A stretch of 64,000 bases of DNA, from contig NC_134837.1 in NCBI RefSeq assembly GCF_004210375.1, forward strand, positions 154,545,310 through 154,609,309, in the 5' to 3' direction. The DNA comes from Tachypleus tridentatus (taxonomy: Eukaryota > Arthropoda > Merostomata > Xiphosura > Limulidae). How positions within the stretch are numbered: the first letter of the stretch is position 1; each line of letters begins with the position of its first letter. Under the pieces are notes generated by a model, which saw only the letters and a list, made by a program, of their open reading frames with translations, did not search any database and had not been told where the DNA came from. Below, piece by piece: positions 46,315-59,905 of the stretch. A program made the position numbers and the translations under genes.

Positions 46315-47084
46315 CTAAAATGAAATGTAGAAAAACAATTTCAAAATTACTCTGGCAATACTACTTTATAAAATATTTCAGAAAGGACACAAGACTGAAA
46401 AGTACAATAACTTATAAGTTGGTGAGCGAGAGCACTAATAGCATGCCCAGGACCAAATGTTCCGAAAAAATAACGTGTTTAACTTTCTCATGACAGGTTT
46501 AATCCCAGGAACTGACCTAATAATTATTATGTGCTTGTTATAGTATTACAATGTATTCACATCATTTGGCAGGCTTTAAGTAAACATAAAAGTTTTTTGC
46601 ACAACAAAGATTATATTTTTTAATGGAGTATTTCTACTAAAAATGTATCTGTGAATACTTACATATGTATAGATATATAAATAGAGAATTTCTGTATACA
46701 AGTCTGAGTGTTGATTTCCATGTTTAGATTAAAAATACTTTACTTAGTCTCAAAAATTTCAAACTTTTTTGTGTAATATCTAAACCTAAAGCCTTGTTAC
46801 TGGTGTAACCCCTGAGGCAGTAAAGAATGACTGTCTGGAATGACTTCAAATTGTGATATTAAACTATTTATGTTTATACTAAATAGTTTTATGCTCATAA
46901 TAGTGTGTGCATGTATATACATTGTTAAATTTTATTGTTTTATTGCATTTATAACCCTTGACTAATTACTATTCATGCCTTAATAAGTTGTAAATCATGT
47001 GAAAAATATGCAGCTTTTGTTATGCTTTTGAATTCCATTATGCACAAGCTACTCATGAACATTTTTTAAAATACTATTATTATT

Positions 47085-47376
47085 AGTTTTTTTGTTTGTT
47101 TGTGTTTGTTTTTTTTTAATTTTGTGCAAAGCTACACAAGGGCTATCTGCACTAGCTGTCCCTAATTTAGCAGTGCAAGACTAGGGGGAAGGCAGCTAGT
47201 CATCACCATCCACTGCCAACTCTTGGGCTACTTTTTCACCAACAAATAGTGGGATTGACTATACCATTATAATGACCCCACGGCTGAAGGGGCGAGCATG
47301 GTTGGTGTGACGGGATTCAAACTGCCACCCTCAATTTGCAAGTCAAGTGCCTTAACCACCTGGCCATGCCAGGCCT
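47085..47376 (-). repeat. SINE-A copy
   Basis: Full-length minus-strand copy in the long anoctamin intron ('gtgcaaagctacacaagggc' at the left, CCACCTGGCCATGCCAGGCC at the right). Confidence 0.9.
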
Positions 47377-47379
47377 ATT

Positions 47380-50300
47380 ATTAGTAGTAGTAACAGTAGT
47401 ACTTATTTTACTTAATCTAACCTAACTGATGTAAAGAAATTCCTATTTTTAAACAATGCATTTCCCATGGCAATCAAGGTTAAATCAAAAGCAAAATATG
47501 GAATTATATTTACAGGAAACATTGCAACATGATAAATCACTTGACAGATGAAAAACATGGCTTTCTATTGGTTTTTAAGTAACACCGTACTGAGTGGCTC
47601 AAACACTTATTGGTAATTTCTAATAAAGAGGACATCACAAGTGGGTGTGGCAAGATGGATTTGATTTCATGTCTCTGAGACCAAGTAATATCAAAGGCTA
47701 TGAAAATTATAGTATGTCTAAGCAAAATTATATCATAATAAGTGATTTACATTAAATTTCATTTTTTACTTCTTGGAGGGGTGGTAAATAAATTAAAGAA
47801 GAAAATGCCTAGAGAGAAAATGTTACAATTCTTATACTAGAAAATTCTAGTTTTTCTATTTTAAATATTGCCTTCTGAAAGTTAAATCTTTAAACTTGTA
47901 TACCATTAAAATATGGATTATGAGCTATGTTTTCAGGGTTTATTTATTAGTATATCATAAAAAGAAAATAGTTAAATCAACTTTTGAATGTAACTCATGC
48001 CTTGAGGCATGAACAGAAAAAGTTGTCTACAGAGAAAGGGTTAATAATGCTATTTTTTGCCAGCTAAGAGGAAGTGTACTTTGAATAAAAATCAATATTT
48101 CATGTTTTTTTTCCATGAATTTATGACTTCAGGTCCAAAATATCGGTGCAAATACAGGACTTCTTACAGTTATTTGTTGATTTCCATTATATTATTGAGC
48201 AAAACATTGTTTAACCAGGTTTCAGATTGAGCATATACAGATTGATAATGTAGGTTATAGATCAGTGTTGTCTGTGTAAAGTAGATTACCTTAAACAGTG
48301 CTGGTTATGTGGGAGCTTATATACATATATTAAAATGCCATTCAAATGTAGCTTGTTAGAACAAGTAAGAAGAAATTTAGGTATGTTACTTTCTAATCTA
48401 AATTACATTTGTCTGTGTATAAATAAATAATTATCACTGACCTTGGATCTTATCTTAGCCTAGATCTCTACTACTGTTAGTAGCAATAAAACAATGCAGG
48501 TGTCCTAATGATACTCAGGCCTAAACACAGGTCTTAGCAACACTGAATGAGATGTTCAAATTGGAGATAGATTTACAATGCTTTATGTTTAGTGTCAATT
48601 CTACAACATAGTGGCAATGCTGGATACTTATAATTTCTTGGGAGTAAATTTCAAAAACCAAACATTCTTAAGAATATGTCTAAGAGGCAACTTTAAAAAG
48701 AACATTGGAAAAAAAATCACTAAAGTCCTTAATTATAAAACATATTTAGTTTTATAAATACAGTATAAAATCAAATCCTATTTGCAAATTTCAATTTAAA
48801 CTAAGAACAAACAATACAATTATTAGTAAAATATTCCCTTCAATGTTTCAGTTACTTTTAACTTATTTAAATTCTTAAATCATAATATCCTTACATATTT
48901 AGAAGTTAATTAACTTAATGGCCATTTTGGCCAACTGACCACCATTTTTGCATACAATCTTCACATGACTATATCAACTTTAAAGACACTTTACAACATT
49001 CATGTTTCGAAATTACCAGGAGATATAAATGAAAATCTGAAAATGACAAGTTGTCTTAATTATTTTGGAAGTGCAAAAGTAAATAAAAAAATAGGATTTT
49101 ATAAATAATAAACTGCAAACAAAGAAAACACCAATATGTTAGTTATTATGAGTTAAAGAACAGGAAAGTGGCAATTACATTCCACATTTAGTTTATTAAA
49201 AATTACAAGATTACTGGGAAATTAAAAGCCTCTAGAAGGCTTATTTTCTAAAGTTATCTAAAAATAAAAGTTAACATTTTTCTTAAACTGAAAATTGTTT
49301 CCAATAATACTTACTATTCACCAACACTATAGCTAGAATCTCACATTGATAAAAGCATAGGGGGCAATGCAGGCATGATCCACAAACAAAGCATTTGTAC
49401 AGAACAGGAATGTACCAAGAGAAAAAAAATGGTACAAGAGTGTGGAAATTACACCCTACCTCCAGAACAGATATGCTCTTCACTTGGAGCTTAGTTCCTA
49501 TATCAAAGGCAGAACAGAATATGAGTAATCATCAGTTAGGCCACCCCTGACCAGACAGCCAAGATTCTATGAATCAGGGTTGAAATTAAGGGGTTGTAGT
49601 ACCTACATCCCATGTTGCTGGCTATGGTTATCAGACCACAATGTTATATGTATATATTTATATATACTTTAGATACCAACCTGTAACCACAGAATGTTGC
49701 ATTTGGCACCATCAGAATAACGACAAGAAAGTAAGCAACACTTAACGAGTCCAAAAGGTAACACCCGAGGCTAGGAATGATGGGATCCCGTAGGTCATAC
49801 TCAACAAAGGAACAGAACTCATCTGGTATGGAATTATGAACATTCGTTCTCAATCCCTAACCAAGTGGGTAAGGTGTATTCCACTTAACCCTGGAATTAT
49901 GTGGAACCTGCACTCAACCAAGGACTTAGAATGGAACTGCTTTGGTTTCAGAATTACAATATAGTGAACCAACTTCTATGAATGATAACTGAAACTGGCA
50001 CTGATCAAAGAGAAGGCTTTTGCACTCCCCAACTAGATAACTGTATGCAAAATATGAACCAAAATTATGTATAGGTTCCCAAGAAGGCTGGAGCCACTCT
50101 TACTGAAATGTGAAAAAAACATCCACGAACCCTAGAAGGAGGACCCCTGACTTTGCCCTCTTCTCCAAGAGTGGTTGAACACACTCAAAAACTTTGGTGG
50201 AAAAGCCTCTTGTCTGCCACAGATTCTCAAGCTCCACTAATACAGCCTGGGGTGCTAAAATGCACTGGGGATTCTTGAAAACAGAACTCTGCAAACTGTG

Positions 50301-51200
50301 CAACATTTGAATAAAGTTCCCTAAAATTTTTTTCAAAGCAAACCAATCACAATTTATTCAACATGAAGATTAGCAAGATCTTTTTAGCTGTATTCATGAA
50401 TGTCCATGAGTGGCATTCCATAATAAGATAATATCATCTGGTAGGTGCCTAAATGATCTTACAGGGCACCTCATTTTGACAGAACCTGTTGCATACTGGT
50501 GGTAGTAATTATAGTAAAAGTAGTTGCAAGTATGAAGTCGAAAAGAGAAAGCATACCTGCCTCAGAAGCACTCACCCCAGAATGGGATACCATGAAAAAT
50601 AAAGGGACCCTGAAAATAAAAGAGTATATGACTGAGGAAAATACTCATTTCTGGTAAAAGCCTAGTAGATGTGGTAAAAAAAAAAAGGAAGTAGTGGAAA
50701 ACCATCAAAAGAAAAATCGCCAAGATCATGTAAGCAACAAGATAGGAGAGTAATAGAAGTATTCCACATACCAGCCGACACAATGTGTTCAAAGAACCAC
50801 TGAACTGAACAGCTAATGACACTGGATATTGAGAAATAGCTTCAGTGTCAGCAGATGTTAAGTATGTTTTGGAATTATTATACAGTACTATGAATAAACT
50901 GTGTACAACAAAAAAATTTAAATAACAGTTTAACAGCTGAACTTTTACATAACAAAAAAACTGACAATGTTAAATATACTTTCTCTTGTCGATATCCAAA
51001 CAATGAATTGTAATGTCCTGAATACCCAACAAACCTGTTGCATCAACAGATAAATTTTAACATAAACAACTTTCTTCACATGTAACATAAAGATAAAAAT
51101 AAAATCTAAAAAAGTTAATTCTATATTGATGAACTATTGACACTTTCTCGATTGTTCTTTTTCATTTTAAGTCTCCTAAAATCTTAAAGGTAAAACCACA
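47380..51200. other. Anoctamin intron, no recognised feature
   Basis: About 3.8 kb. 49.3-50.9 kb is less AT-rich than its surroundings and has several open frames, but no domain is recognisable. It could be an uncharacterised transposon. The exon for the FYxAFFKGxF region of the anoctamin was expected between 46.3 and 53.3 kb and was not seen. Confidence 0.4.
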
Positions 51201-51204
51201 AGTT

Positions 51205-51325
51205 TGTGGGTAATTAAGCATAAAACTACACAATGGGTTATCTGTACTCTGCCCACCACCAGTATCAAAACCTAGTTTCTACCAATGTAAGTTTGCAGAC
51301 ATACTGCTGTGTCATTGGGGTAAGA
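51205..51325 (-). repeat. SINE-C copy
   Basis: Minus-strand: 'aagcataaaactacacaatg', 'atctgtactctgcccaccac', AGTATCAAAACCTAG, 'aagtttgcagacatactgct'. Confidence 0.75.
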
Positions 51326-51329
51326 AGTA

Positions 51330-53320
51330 TAAGTTTAGGACATTTTAAAAAAATAAAGAATTCTATGCTATTTCAATAAGTTATTATCAAAATTTCCATG
51401 ACCATTTAATTCACTGTAAAAACAATCAATGGAAAAAACATTTTAACTTGTTATATTTGGACTTGTGCATCAATAAATTATATTACTCAGCTAAAACATT
51501 AATTTTATCTGCAATATTCATAAATAAAGAGCCCTCATAATGCTGAGTTTATTTATAAATGAACAAAATATAATGTGCTTCAACATTTGATTACTTACCT
51601 ATAATCTGAATTTGAAAGGGAATACCCTTTTTATGGTGTTACAAGTTTGTTCTTTTATTGCTTAAGACATATTTTTCTTACATATGAATTGTAATAATAT
51701 CTTTGTATTAAAAACTAAAAACCAACAAAAGTAGAAAAAAATGAACACATAAAGGTAAATACAACAGTTTAGCACATTGCTTCAATAACTTAATCTACTT
51801 CAACCTACACATGCAGATATTAAAATGTTTCAAAAATCATGTTACATGTGAGTTTTAAGCACTTCTATCAACAGTGATAAGTTGGTCTACAAATCAACTT
51901 AAAAGATTAGTTTTTATGACTATGTATTATCAGCTGTCTTTTAGTACCATTTATTTTGTAGTACTTTGTAAACTACTACACTTCATATTTTAACACAAAT
52001 TACTCACCTTTCTTTAAAAAATGTAATATAAAAAACTGATGAATAATAGTTCACAAACTTCAACATGTACATCTTCAAACTATTTTCATAATCACTTTGA
52101 GTGCGATGTATTTCTATATACAATATTTCAGAACAGTATTAACTATTTTACAAAACGAATATTAACATACAGAAAAAGGTTGACATAAATAAAAAATGTT
52201 TGATAAACTACCTTAACACTAATGACAACCAATTGATAATACTATTAAACTTGTCATTTAACATCCATCATGTCAGAGGTTTTTAGAGCTCTTAGGTGAA
52301 ACATTAAGTTCTATTCTTCAAATCAAATCTTTAGTGTATAAATATCTTGCTGTCTGAAAGTGAATTATTTCTTATTTACAAAATTCATTACTTTCCCTAG
52401 TGATAAATATCAAACTTTCTAAGTCTGGTTCAGGTCCAGCTTTTAAGTTACTCTGCTGCTGTCACATGGAGCAGAGATATTTCTGCAATGTACTTTTGCA
52501 CAATTAGAAATACTATGGCCAAATATTTTTGTATTGAGGGAGAGGAAGTCATAATAAAATACAAATCATAGGAATTAAAGACCAATTTTTCATATTCTTC
52601 TTAATTTGTCCATGATCTAAATAAATGTTAAGCCTTATCTTAGCTTCCACCATTTTTGTTGTTGTTGTCAGAAGTAGGATAACAATGACTGTTAATCAAG
52701 ACACTTGTGGTCTAGATACACTAGTTTCCATGAAATTAGCAAACACATGTTAATCTTTAAATCAAAACGATTAACTTCATTCCATATTGCAATAGAAAAA
52801 AAGAGCTTTACATTCTAGTTTTGCAGTAGAAATATCTTTTTATGGTAGTTTTTATACACATATTTAGTACTCTTTGACAATTTTAAAATATATAACATGC
52901 AGTAGTGAAGTCAATTTATGTAATACCTCTACAAAAACTGGCTGCATTAATAAGAGATGTTTTATTATTAATTGTAACATGATTTTATCTCACATTTTTA
53001 TTTCAAAATGGAATTCCATATTTTAAAATTTATTTTATTACTAGCCTTCATACACAAGTCTTGAAGTTATAAAAAATTATGTTAAAACACACATATATCC
53101 TTAACATAAAATGCATGGGGTCGGTTTATTGGACAAATGCCATATTACAGATGGAATGTTCACTATATTTCTGAATTTATTATGCATATCTATACAAGAT
53201 GTTGCAAGTTGTTAGTAGAGTGTACAAGTCTGATCCATATCATCTTGAATAAAGCTATAAAAAGTACATTTTACACAACAAGAAATAGGTGAATTTCATA
53301 TCCCTAACTTTTCTTATTTA
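51330..53320. other. Anoctamin intron, no recognised feature
   Basis: AT-rich; nothing recognised. Confidence 0.4.
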
Positions 53321-53330
53321 AGTGACCCAC

Positions 53331-53498
53331 CAGGTTAAAGGTCATGATGCACACAAGGTTCAACACTGCAGCTGTCACTGTAGTGAGAGATACCATGCTG
53401 GTAAGTGTCTCATTGTCACTCAATGTGAAGTACAGAACAGTTTAAATGGATATTCTGTAAAAAATCACACCAGCCACAGCAGCAATAGCTACCGTTAC
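53331..53498 (-). pseudogene. ANO: Anoctamin exon e (segments 3-4), TAA inside
   Basis: VTVAIAAVAGVIFYRISI, TAA (53442-53444), TVLYFTLSDNETLTSM, then TTVTAAVLNLVCIMTFNL. Matches the VxLGVIIYRxS and TAxxINLxxI blocks. Phase 0 at both ends, 56 codons. Confidence 0.9.
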
Positions 53499-54360
53499 CT
53501 AAAGTTACCATTACCGTTAACATAGTTTGTTAAGTCTATAAAGAATCACTGCATCAAGACCTAGTGTAACATGGAATATATATGTAAATTTAAAATAGTT
53601 TTAGGGAACTTAAAAAAAACACACTTTGCTAAAGCAAACTATAACTGGAATCTGACAAAGTCCAGATCTCTTCACACAATTGGAGGTTGTTTGTCCTTTT
53701 ACAGAGTGGTTCACAAAGTCTTCACCTAGATTTTCAAGGCAGCAAATTGTTTTGTGGGATATGATAAAACATAAACCATAAAACCTGCAACTGATCAAAT
53801 AACTCTAAAGTTATGCTTTATGTGGCATCTTAACCCATTTTATAATTATTAAAAATGGGCAATTTCTCAATTTTTTGTTTGTCAGTGTTTGGGACCTGTA
53901 CAAAAATATCTTTCTTCCAGATACCATGTAAGTTGGTCAAAATATGGCTGAGTAAATGATCAACAAATATTTCTAAACTATGCTTTTTTCAGATCTCTCA
54001 CCTCCCCACCCCAAAAAAAAAAGTAAAAAAAAAAAATTCAAAATGGGCAAATCTAGCTATTTTTGTTTGTCATTGTATTGAGCTCATGAATATTTATATT
54101 TGTGCCAGTTGTCTTCTAGACTGCTGTAAATATAATCACACAAGAGACCAAAATATATATTTTTGTGTTGTCTGACATATGACCCCTTAAAAAAGCCTAA
54201 ATAAAAAAATGAAAATACTAACTGGACATACTGGACCAAAGTATGACCCTACCAAGTTTCAAGATAATCTGCCAAGATATGTAGGTATGGAAATCGACTG
54301 GAAAGGGTTTGGAAGAAGATGAAACAATAGAAAAACTATACCTCTTTCATGATGATGAGG

Positions 54361-54520
54361 AACCCACGTGAACTAAAAATGTATCTCAAGATGGCTAGTA
54401 TGGGTAGTAAAACTCTTTTTCTTAACCTGAAGGCCTGAGAGACCTAAGAAGGTTGAAACATTGTTCTCTAATTTATTTTAATAAAAGTTTTAATACCCAT
54501 ACCAGCCATCTTGAAATACA
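54361..54520. mobile_element. Palindromic element, copy 3, beside a PLE fragment
   Basis: 'aacccacgtgaactaaaaat', GTATCTCAAGATGGCTAGTA, then internal CTGAAGGCCTGAGAGACCTA ending AAGAAGGTTGAAAC, 'attgttctctaatttatttt', and the closing arm 'ttttaatacccataccagcc' ATCTTGAAATAC. Same architecture as the copies at 4.6 and 42.5 kb, with one inner arm largely deleted. Confidence 0.8.
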
Positions 54521-54589
54521 GTACACATCTCTGTGGAGACATAATTATGAGAAATAACTGTCTCGAATACTATATTGCAAAAAATTGGT

Positions 54590-54780
54590 AATTGGATTCA
54601 CTGGAAATAATAAAAAATCCTCCCAAGATTACAAAGTGCATCTTTTAAAAACAATTTTACTTTAAACATAGAACCAGAAATCAATGACCATGAAGTTATA
54701 AAGGTTATCTTAATTTAAGAATGCAGACTTACTCTAAAGCAGTACCACCTGCGGTACTAGGATATCTCTATTAAGCCTTT
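54590..54780 (+). pseudogene. Penelope-like element C-terminal fragment
   Basis: The plus strand, read over shifts, gives FTGNNKKSSQDYKVHLLK, then TLNIEPEINDHEVIKVILI, a stop, and LKQYHLRY. It lines up with the better-preserved fragment at 37.24-37.52 kb (VILNKEPNNDKQRVKEAILI). It starts 70 bases after the palindromic element. Confidence 0.6.
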
Positions 54781-54784
54781 GAAT

Positions 54785-57060
54785 GATCTCTAATCATTTG
54801 GGAAAAAAAAAAAAACCTTTAAAAGTAGACTCATTCTTGAAACACCACTGAAAACTTTTCTTGTAAATAGATTGGACCACCAAAAGATTGATAATAAGCA
54901 AAATACATGATTTCATAATTGTTGAGACAAAATTAAAATCTGCTTACTTAATCATATTATTTTTATTCATGTTATTGTTACACAAAACTAAATTAAAATC
55001 GACTGAGCATTTTCAACCACAACATAGACAGATATGCTATATGGAATGCTATGAATGTCCATGACTTACTTAAAAATTAATTATTTTTCAGTGAAAGATG
55101 CTTTATGTGGTTATAAGTACATAACAGATGCAACGTTGTTCCAAGTGACTGCTTTCATATTGGGCTCATGCTAAACAAGTCACAAAACCTTGATAAATAA
55201 TTACTTCAAAAGATACAAATCTTTAGTTAAAGGGATGTTTTAAACACACTTGTTTTATTTAAAAGGGCTGTTTTTCTACTGGAATAATTTTATACGTGCC
55301 TAGTAGGGGTCGTGTCCCACTCTAAACACATATTTTCTCATTGTTGTGCATGAAAAAAGTTAGCATAGCAGATAATTAAAAATTAGGTATTTAAAATCCA
55401 CAAATAGGGATCACAAAAAAATGTAAGCAAACAAAACTGTAGATCTATTGCTGACAGTTTACTCAAGCAACAAATAACCATTTTGATTCCACTATAAAAT
55501 TATTTCAAATGATATTTATTGTGTTACAGGACTCCACTGAGATTTCTGCAAGAAACTGACAGTAATTTTAAACTTACTTCCCGGCCCTTAATTATGTCAT
55601 GCTACGAAATTTTTTAAGTCCTTCATTTTTATCCATCAAAAAATCCAGTGTTTTACTAGTATGTACATTAGTTGGAAACTAAAGCTTGGGCATTTTCTAT
55701 TGTTTTTATTGGAAACAGACACAACAAAATTAGGGGGTTCTGATGATGGATATTGTTATTCAAGCCACTGTTGTTCATCATTTCTCAAATTTATTTCCCT
55801 GGCAATATTTCAACAGGTGTTTGACACTGGATGATTACCATAACAGATGTCACTATTCAATATCACATCGGTCATTCTTTCTACTGTTTTTTCTACTTAG
55901 CAGAAGTCACAAGTACGTATTCAGTATTTATTACCACTGCATATATTACTCTTTCATATAGCTATTGCAATTTTAAATTGGTAGTGGTAGTAAATGTTAT
56001 TGGTAAGTGGCAATTTAGCAATGTGTGCCACTGAATGAATTATTTGTGTTGCCTTATTCTAACAAACACTTGTACACAGCAGGCTGTTGAAGAACAAACA
56101 TATTTGTTATGTAAACCTATCAAAGTAAGCATGTGACTGTGTCTGTTTATGTTGCACTAACCTTTGTTGTATTACATTAAAAGAAACATTATTCCATTCT
56201 GATGAGGTTCCTTTGTTGCTGTTCATCTTTTGTTACATAATAGTTCAAGCTGATGGAAGCTAGTCATTAAATTTGTGATCATACAATCTTTGCCTTCACA
56301 ATGGTCCTTTGAGAACAACTTTACAGTTTGTGTTTGTTGCAGGTGTATACCAGTAAATATGTTTATTCTCTCTTGCACATTTGTTATTTATTTTTAATAT
56401 GTGGTGGATGAGTGGAACATAAAGCAGAAGCAACAATAAACTGTTAAAAATATGTAACATTCAACTGAATTCACATGCACTTGTGAAGTTTAGAATGTAT
56501 TCTCTATAAATGAATATAAAAAAAACATCTTAAGTAAAAATATAATTAAAACTCATTCTAGACTGTCAGAAAAATAAAGAAACAACATGAATCAAAATGC
56601 AGAGACTGTATTGTCAGGCTTACAGCTAAAGACTCTAACAAAGTAAATCAATACAGCTGCAAGTAATGTCTGTATTATTTTCTTAAGCTATAAATCCCTC
56701 TTTTAACTCCATGCCTACAGTACTTATCAAAATAGTTTGTTTACTTTTTAAGAGTCCCGAGTTGTCAGCTTGAAAATACAATTTTTATATTTTGATTCAA
56801 CTTTTCTGATGATCCTTACACCCCTTCCCTAATTAATAATTTTTAATAATAATGTACACATACACACATATTCTTGTATATAGATAAATTTCTCATTCCC
56901 ACTGAATACCAAACACCGTTACTGTGTTAAATAAAGTCTTCATTACCTATTGAACCTGTTTCTAAACTTCATTGTTCTCAAAATTGGTTCTTCTTTGAAT
57001 CTGAAATCTTAAATATTCACATAACGCATTAGTGTACACACCTATATACTTCAAATTAAT
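54785..57060. other. Anoctamin intron, no recognised feature
   Basis: AT-rich. Two overlapping plus-strand open frames at 55743-56034 lack motifs. Nothing recognised. Confidence 0.4.
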
Positions 57061-57078
57061 TCATAAGTAAATACTCAC

Positions 57079-57155
57079 AAGTAGTAACATCACAGACCAG
57101 GAAAATATGGTGCACGCACTCGTCTCTTCCAAAAGGAAACACGTGGTTCGTTTAC
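57079..57155 (-). pseudogene. ANO: Anoctamin exon d (start of segment 3), 1-base deletion
   Basis: NEPRVSFWKRRVR in one frame and TIFSWSVMLLL in the next, joined by a missing base near 57113. The length is 77, whereas a phase 0-to-0 exon here needs 78. Donor CTT|GTGAGT is good; the acceptor (GTAATAG) is weak. Confidence 0.8.
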
Positions 57156-57429
57156 CTATTACCGTGTACATCACAGAATCATTTAGAAAAACACATCAGT
57201 AAATAACTAAGTAATAAATTTTCATATCTTGTAAGAAATAAAGTTCACACACGTGCCCTTAGAAGAAGAACCAAAACTGATTAAAACCTGCTGTAATATT
57301 CCTTCTGAAGTTCAATTTACATTATTTTTGAAGGGGATAATAAAACCACAACTTAAGTATTGGAACATCGAACTTGTTTGTTTGTTTTTTAAAAGAAGGG
57401 ATAAAATGTAACGAGCTTTAAATGATTTG

Positions 57430-57632
57430 CTTTGTTTTGAATTTCACACAAAGCTATACGAGAGCTATCTGCACTAGTCATCCCTAATTTAGCAGTATAA
57501 GACTAGAGGGAAGGTAGCTAGTCATCACCACCCACTGCAAACTCTTGGGCTACTCTTCTACGAACAAATAATGGGATCGGCCATCATATTGTAATTACGA
57601 GTCAAGTGCCTTAACCACCTAGCAGCCAGGCT
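57430..57632 (-). repeat. SINE-A, internally truncated
   Basis: Minus-strand tail and body are good; the head keeps only 'attacgagtcaagtgcctta' CCACC. Confidence 0.82.
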
Positions 57633-57639
57633 GGGAACT

Positions 57640-59060
57640 TTAAATGAGAATATTTGAAACAAGCATAAAAGTTGACATTTTAAACTTTCAATTTCAAACA
57701 ATGTTCGATCAAGATCTTTTAAACTTTTATTATTCACATCTATTTTTTATACTTTGCTATCTTTTAAACTACATGTAATGCATTTATACTGAATTACTTA
57801 AAAAAGTGTTTTATCACCCTTTTAAAATTATACCTTTGAAGACCATATACCCAAAATAAATGTATTTTTCAAGAAGAATAAGGCATTTTTTTAAGTTTAA
57901 TAATTTTCAATAATTTTAAGAAAGAATTCATACAAAAGATACATAGCTTGTTAATTTTGTTTGATAGAGTATATTTAGTTACAGTTTTGTTGTAAAACCA
58001 ATACCAAACACTTTTAGTGTCATCATAAAACTTATAATCTGATAATCAACTACAACACTGTAAAATCATCATCAGTTGATAGATCTAGACTTGTATAAAA
58101 ACAAGACAAATGGTGGGAAAAACTGGACAAAAAGTCAGATATTTGTTTTGATGTTTATTATAAATTGATAACTGCTGTTCTTACCCCTGTAATAAAGTTT
58201 ACTTTCCTTTTCTTTACTTTGATAACTTAGCTAAATATTCTAGCCTTAGATTTTCCTGGTGATATAAAAACAAACCACATTATGATCAAGAGTTCAGGTA
58301 AGACATCATATCTGTGTGTTAAGAAATTTACATTTTTAAACATGTATTTTTGAGAAACTTTCTCAAAAAAATACCTCTAGCGAACATTCAAACATTATTT
58401 TTATAAGACAAAGTTTGAAAAGATGTTCAAAGGGAAATACTAGAGAGTAGCTGTAAATATCATACTGGAAACAAACAAACTTAAAAGTCCTGAGCACCCA
58501 ATCAAGGCAGGAAAACAAGGTCAATTACTGAATCAAATTTTAATAGTATTTAAGTTCTTAGATTCTTCCTTTTTCTATGATTTACTTATCACCTCTGCAA
58601 GAATTGAATAATTTTATGTAAATTAGTTATTATAAAGTAGTTATTACTCAGGCAAGGCAAAAATTTTAGCTTTCTATCTTTTTCGTTTGTGATGTCATAC
58701 ACTAGGAAATTAAAGTCATTTATTATGCACACCTATCACAGCCTCTCTTTTACAAGCTACCAATAGTTCTCTCTGATGTTGTATATCCATAGACCTACCA
58801 CTATTCTAGCAGGGAGCATTTAGTGTGGTAGTGCCATTAGTAAAGAACAAAAAAAGATGCTGGTAAATAGTACATTTTATGTTTTTCATGAACATTCTTT
58901 TATTACTGTAAAAGTAACTAAAATGAAAAAACAAGAAAGTTGTCAGGTAACATTAGCTAAAATAAACAATAGTAATAATAAATATTCTTCATATTGTTTA
59001 ATGTAATTCAATAGGATAACATGAGCTGAATGTTCACCAAGTGATTTAAAACTTGTGAGG
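57640..59060. other. Anoctamin intron, no recognised feature
   Basis: The exon encoding the linker after segment 2 (HPRPEYxAR-like) should lie between exons c and d. It was not seen here, so it is either lost or too diverged. Confidence 0.4.
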
Positions 59061-59065
59061 AAGGA

Positions 59066-59310
59066 TTAATTGTTTGTTTGTTTGTTTAGAATCTCGCACA
59101 AAGCTACTCGAGGGCTATCTGTGCTAGCCGTCCCTAATTTAGCAGCACAAGACTAGAGGGAAGGCAGCTAGTCATCACCACCCACCACCAACTCTTGGGC
59201 TACTCTTTTACCAAAGAACAGTGAGATTGACCATCACATTAGTATGCCCCCGCGGCTGAAAGGGCGAGCATGTTTGTCGTGACGGGGATGCAAACCTGCA
59301 ACCCTCAAAG
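59066..59310 (-). repeat. SINE-A, head-truncated
   Basis: Minus-strand tail (GTTTGTTTGTTTAGAATCTC) and body complete. It ends inside the B box (ATGCAAACCTGCAACCCTCA). Confidence 0.85.
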
Positions 59311-59822
59311 GAAGAATTAATAGTTACACATGGTTCAAAAGTCAATAAAACTATAAGATTAAGAATAAACAGATGTTCATTGTCACAATTTGCTGTCATT
59401 CTAGCACAATAAAAAAGTAATTTACAATTATTTCATAATTTTTTATGATGGTTATGAGGGTGTTTAAATTGGCTGATCATTTAAAGAGTTTTAGCATGTA
59501 AAATAACAGATAAAATAAACTTTTTACTGACAGCAAACAACATCTGATATTTATTAAGGAGGTTTAAAGAACTACATAAGTGAAATTTGAAAATTTTCAA
59601 ATGAAGTATTTTTAATCTTAACATGAAAAATCACTTTGTAATCATAACAGTCAACACTGACAACATATAATTAAAATATTTTTATGATTACTGTCAAAGT
59701 TTGTGATGACACAACTAGTACCTTCAGAATCACAGTAGATATACTGCCATGGTTAAATGTTCATGTCAAATACACAAGCCCATTGTGATAAAATTAATTA
59801 CTAAGGTAAAAGTACACATTAC

Positions 59823-59905
59823 CTCTAAAGTGTCAAAACTAGTCATATCCCAGTAGTGGGTAATTTTTTCTGAATACCTTTTCCACAATTCAAGAAATAT
59901 TACAG
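59823..59905 (-). pseudogene. ANO: Anoctamin exon c (end of segment 2)
   Basis: AVIFLELWKRYSEKITHYWD then MTSFDTLE, matching the FLExWKR...WDLxxFxxxE block. Acceptor TTTCAG and donor GAG|GTAATG; 27 codons after the split codon. Intact. Confidence 0.92.

Noticed and set aside
53322-53525. Cys/His-rich plus-strand frame resembling a zinc-binding peptide
   Set aside because: Antisense shadow of anoctamin exon e.
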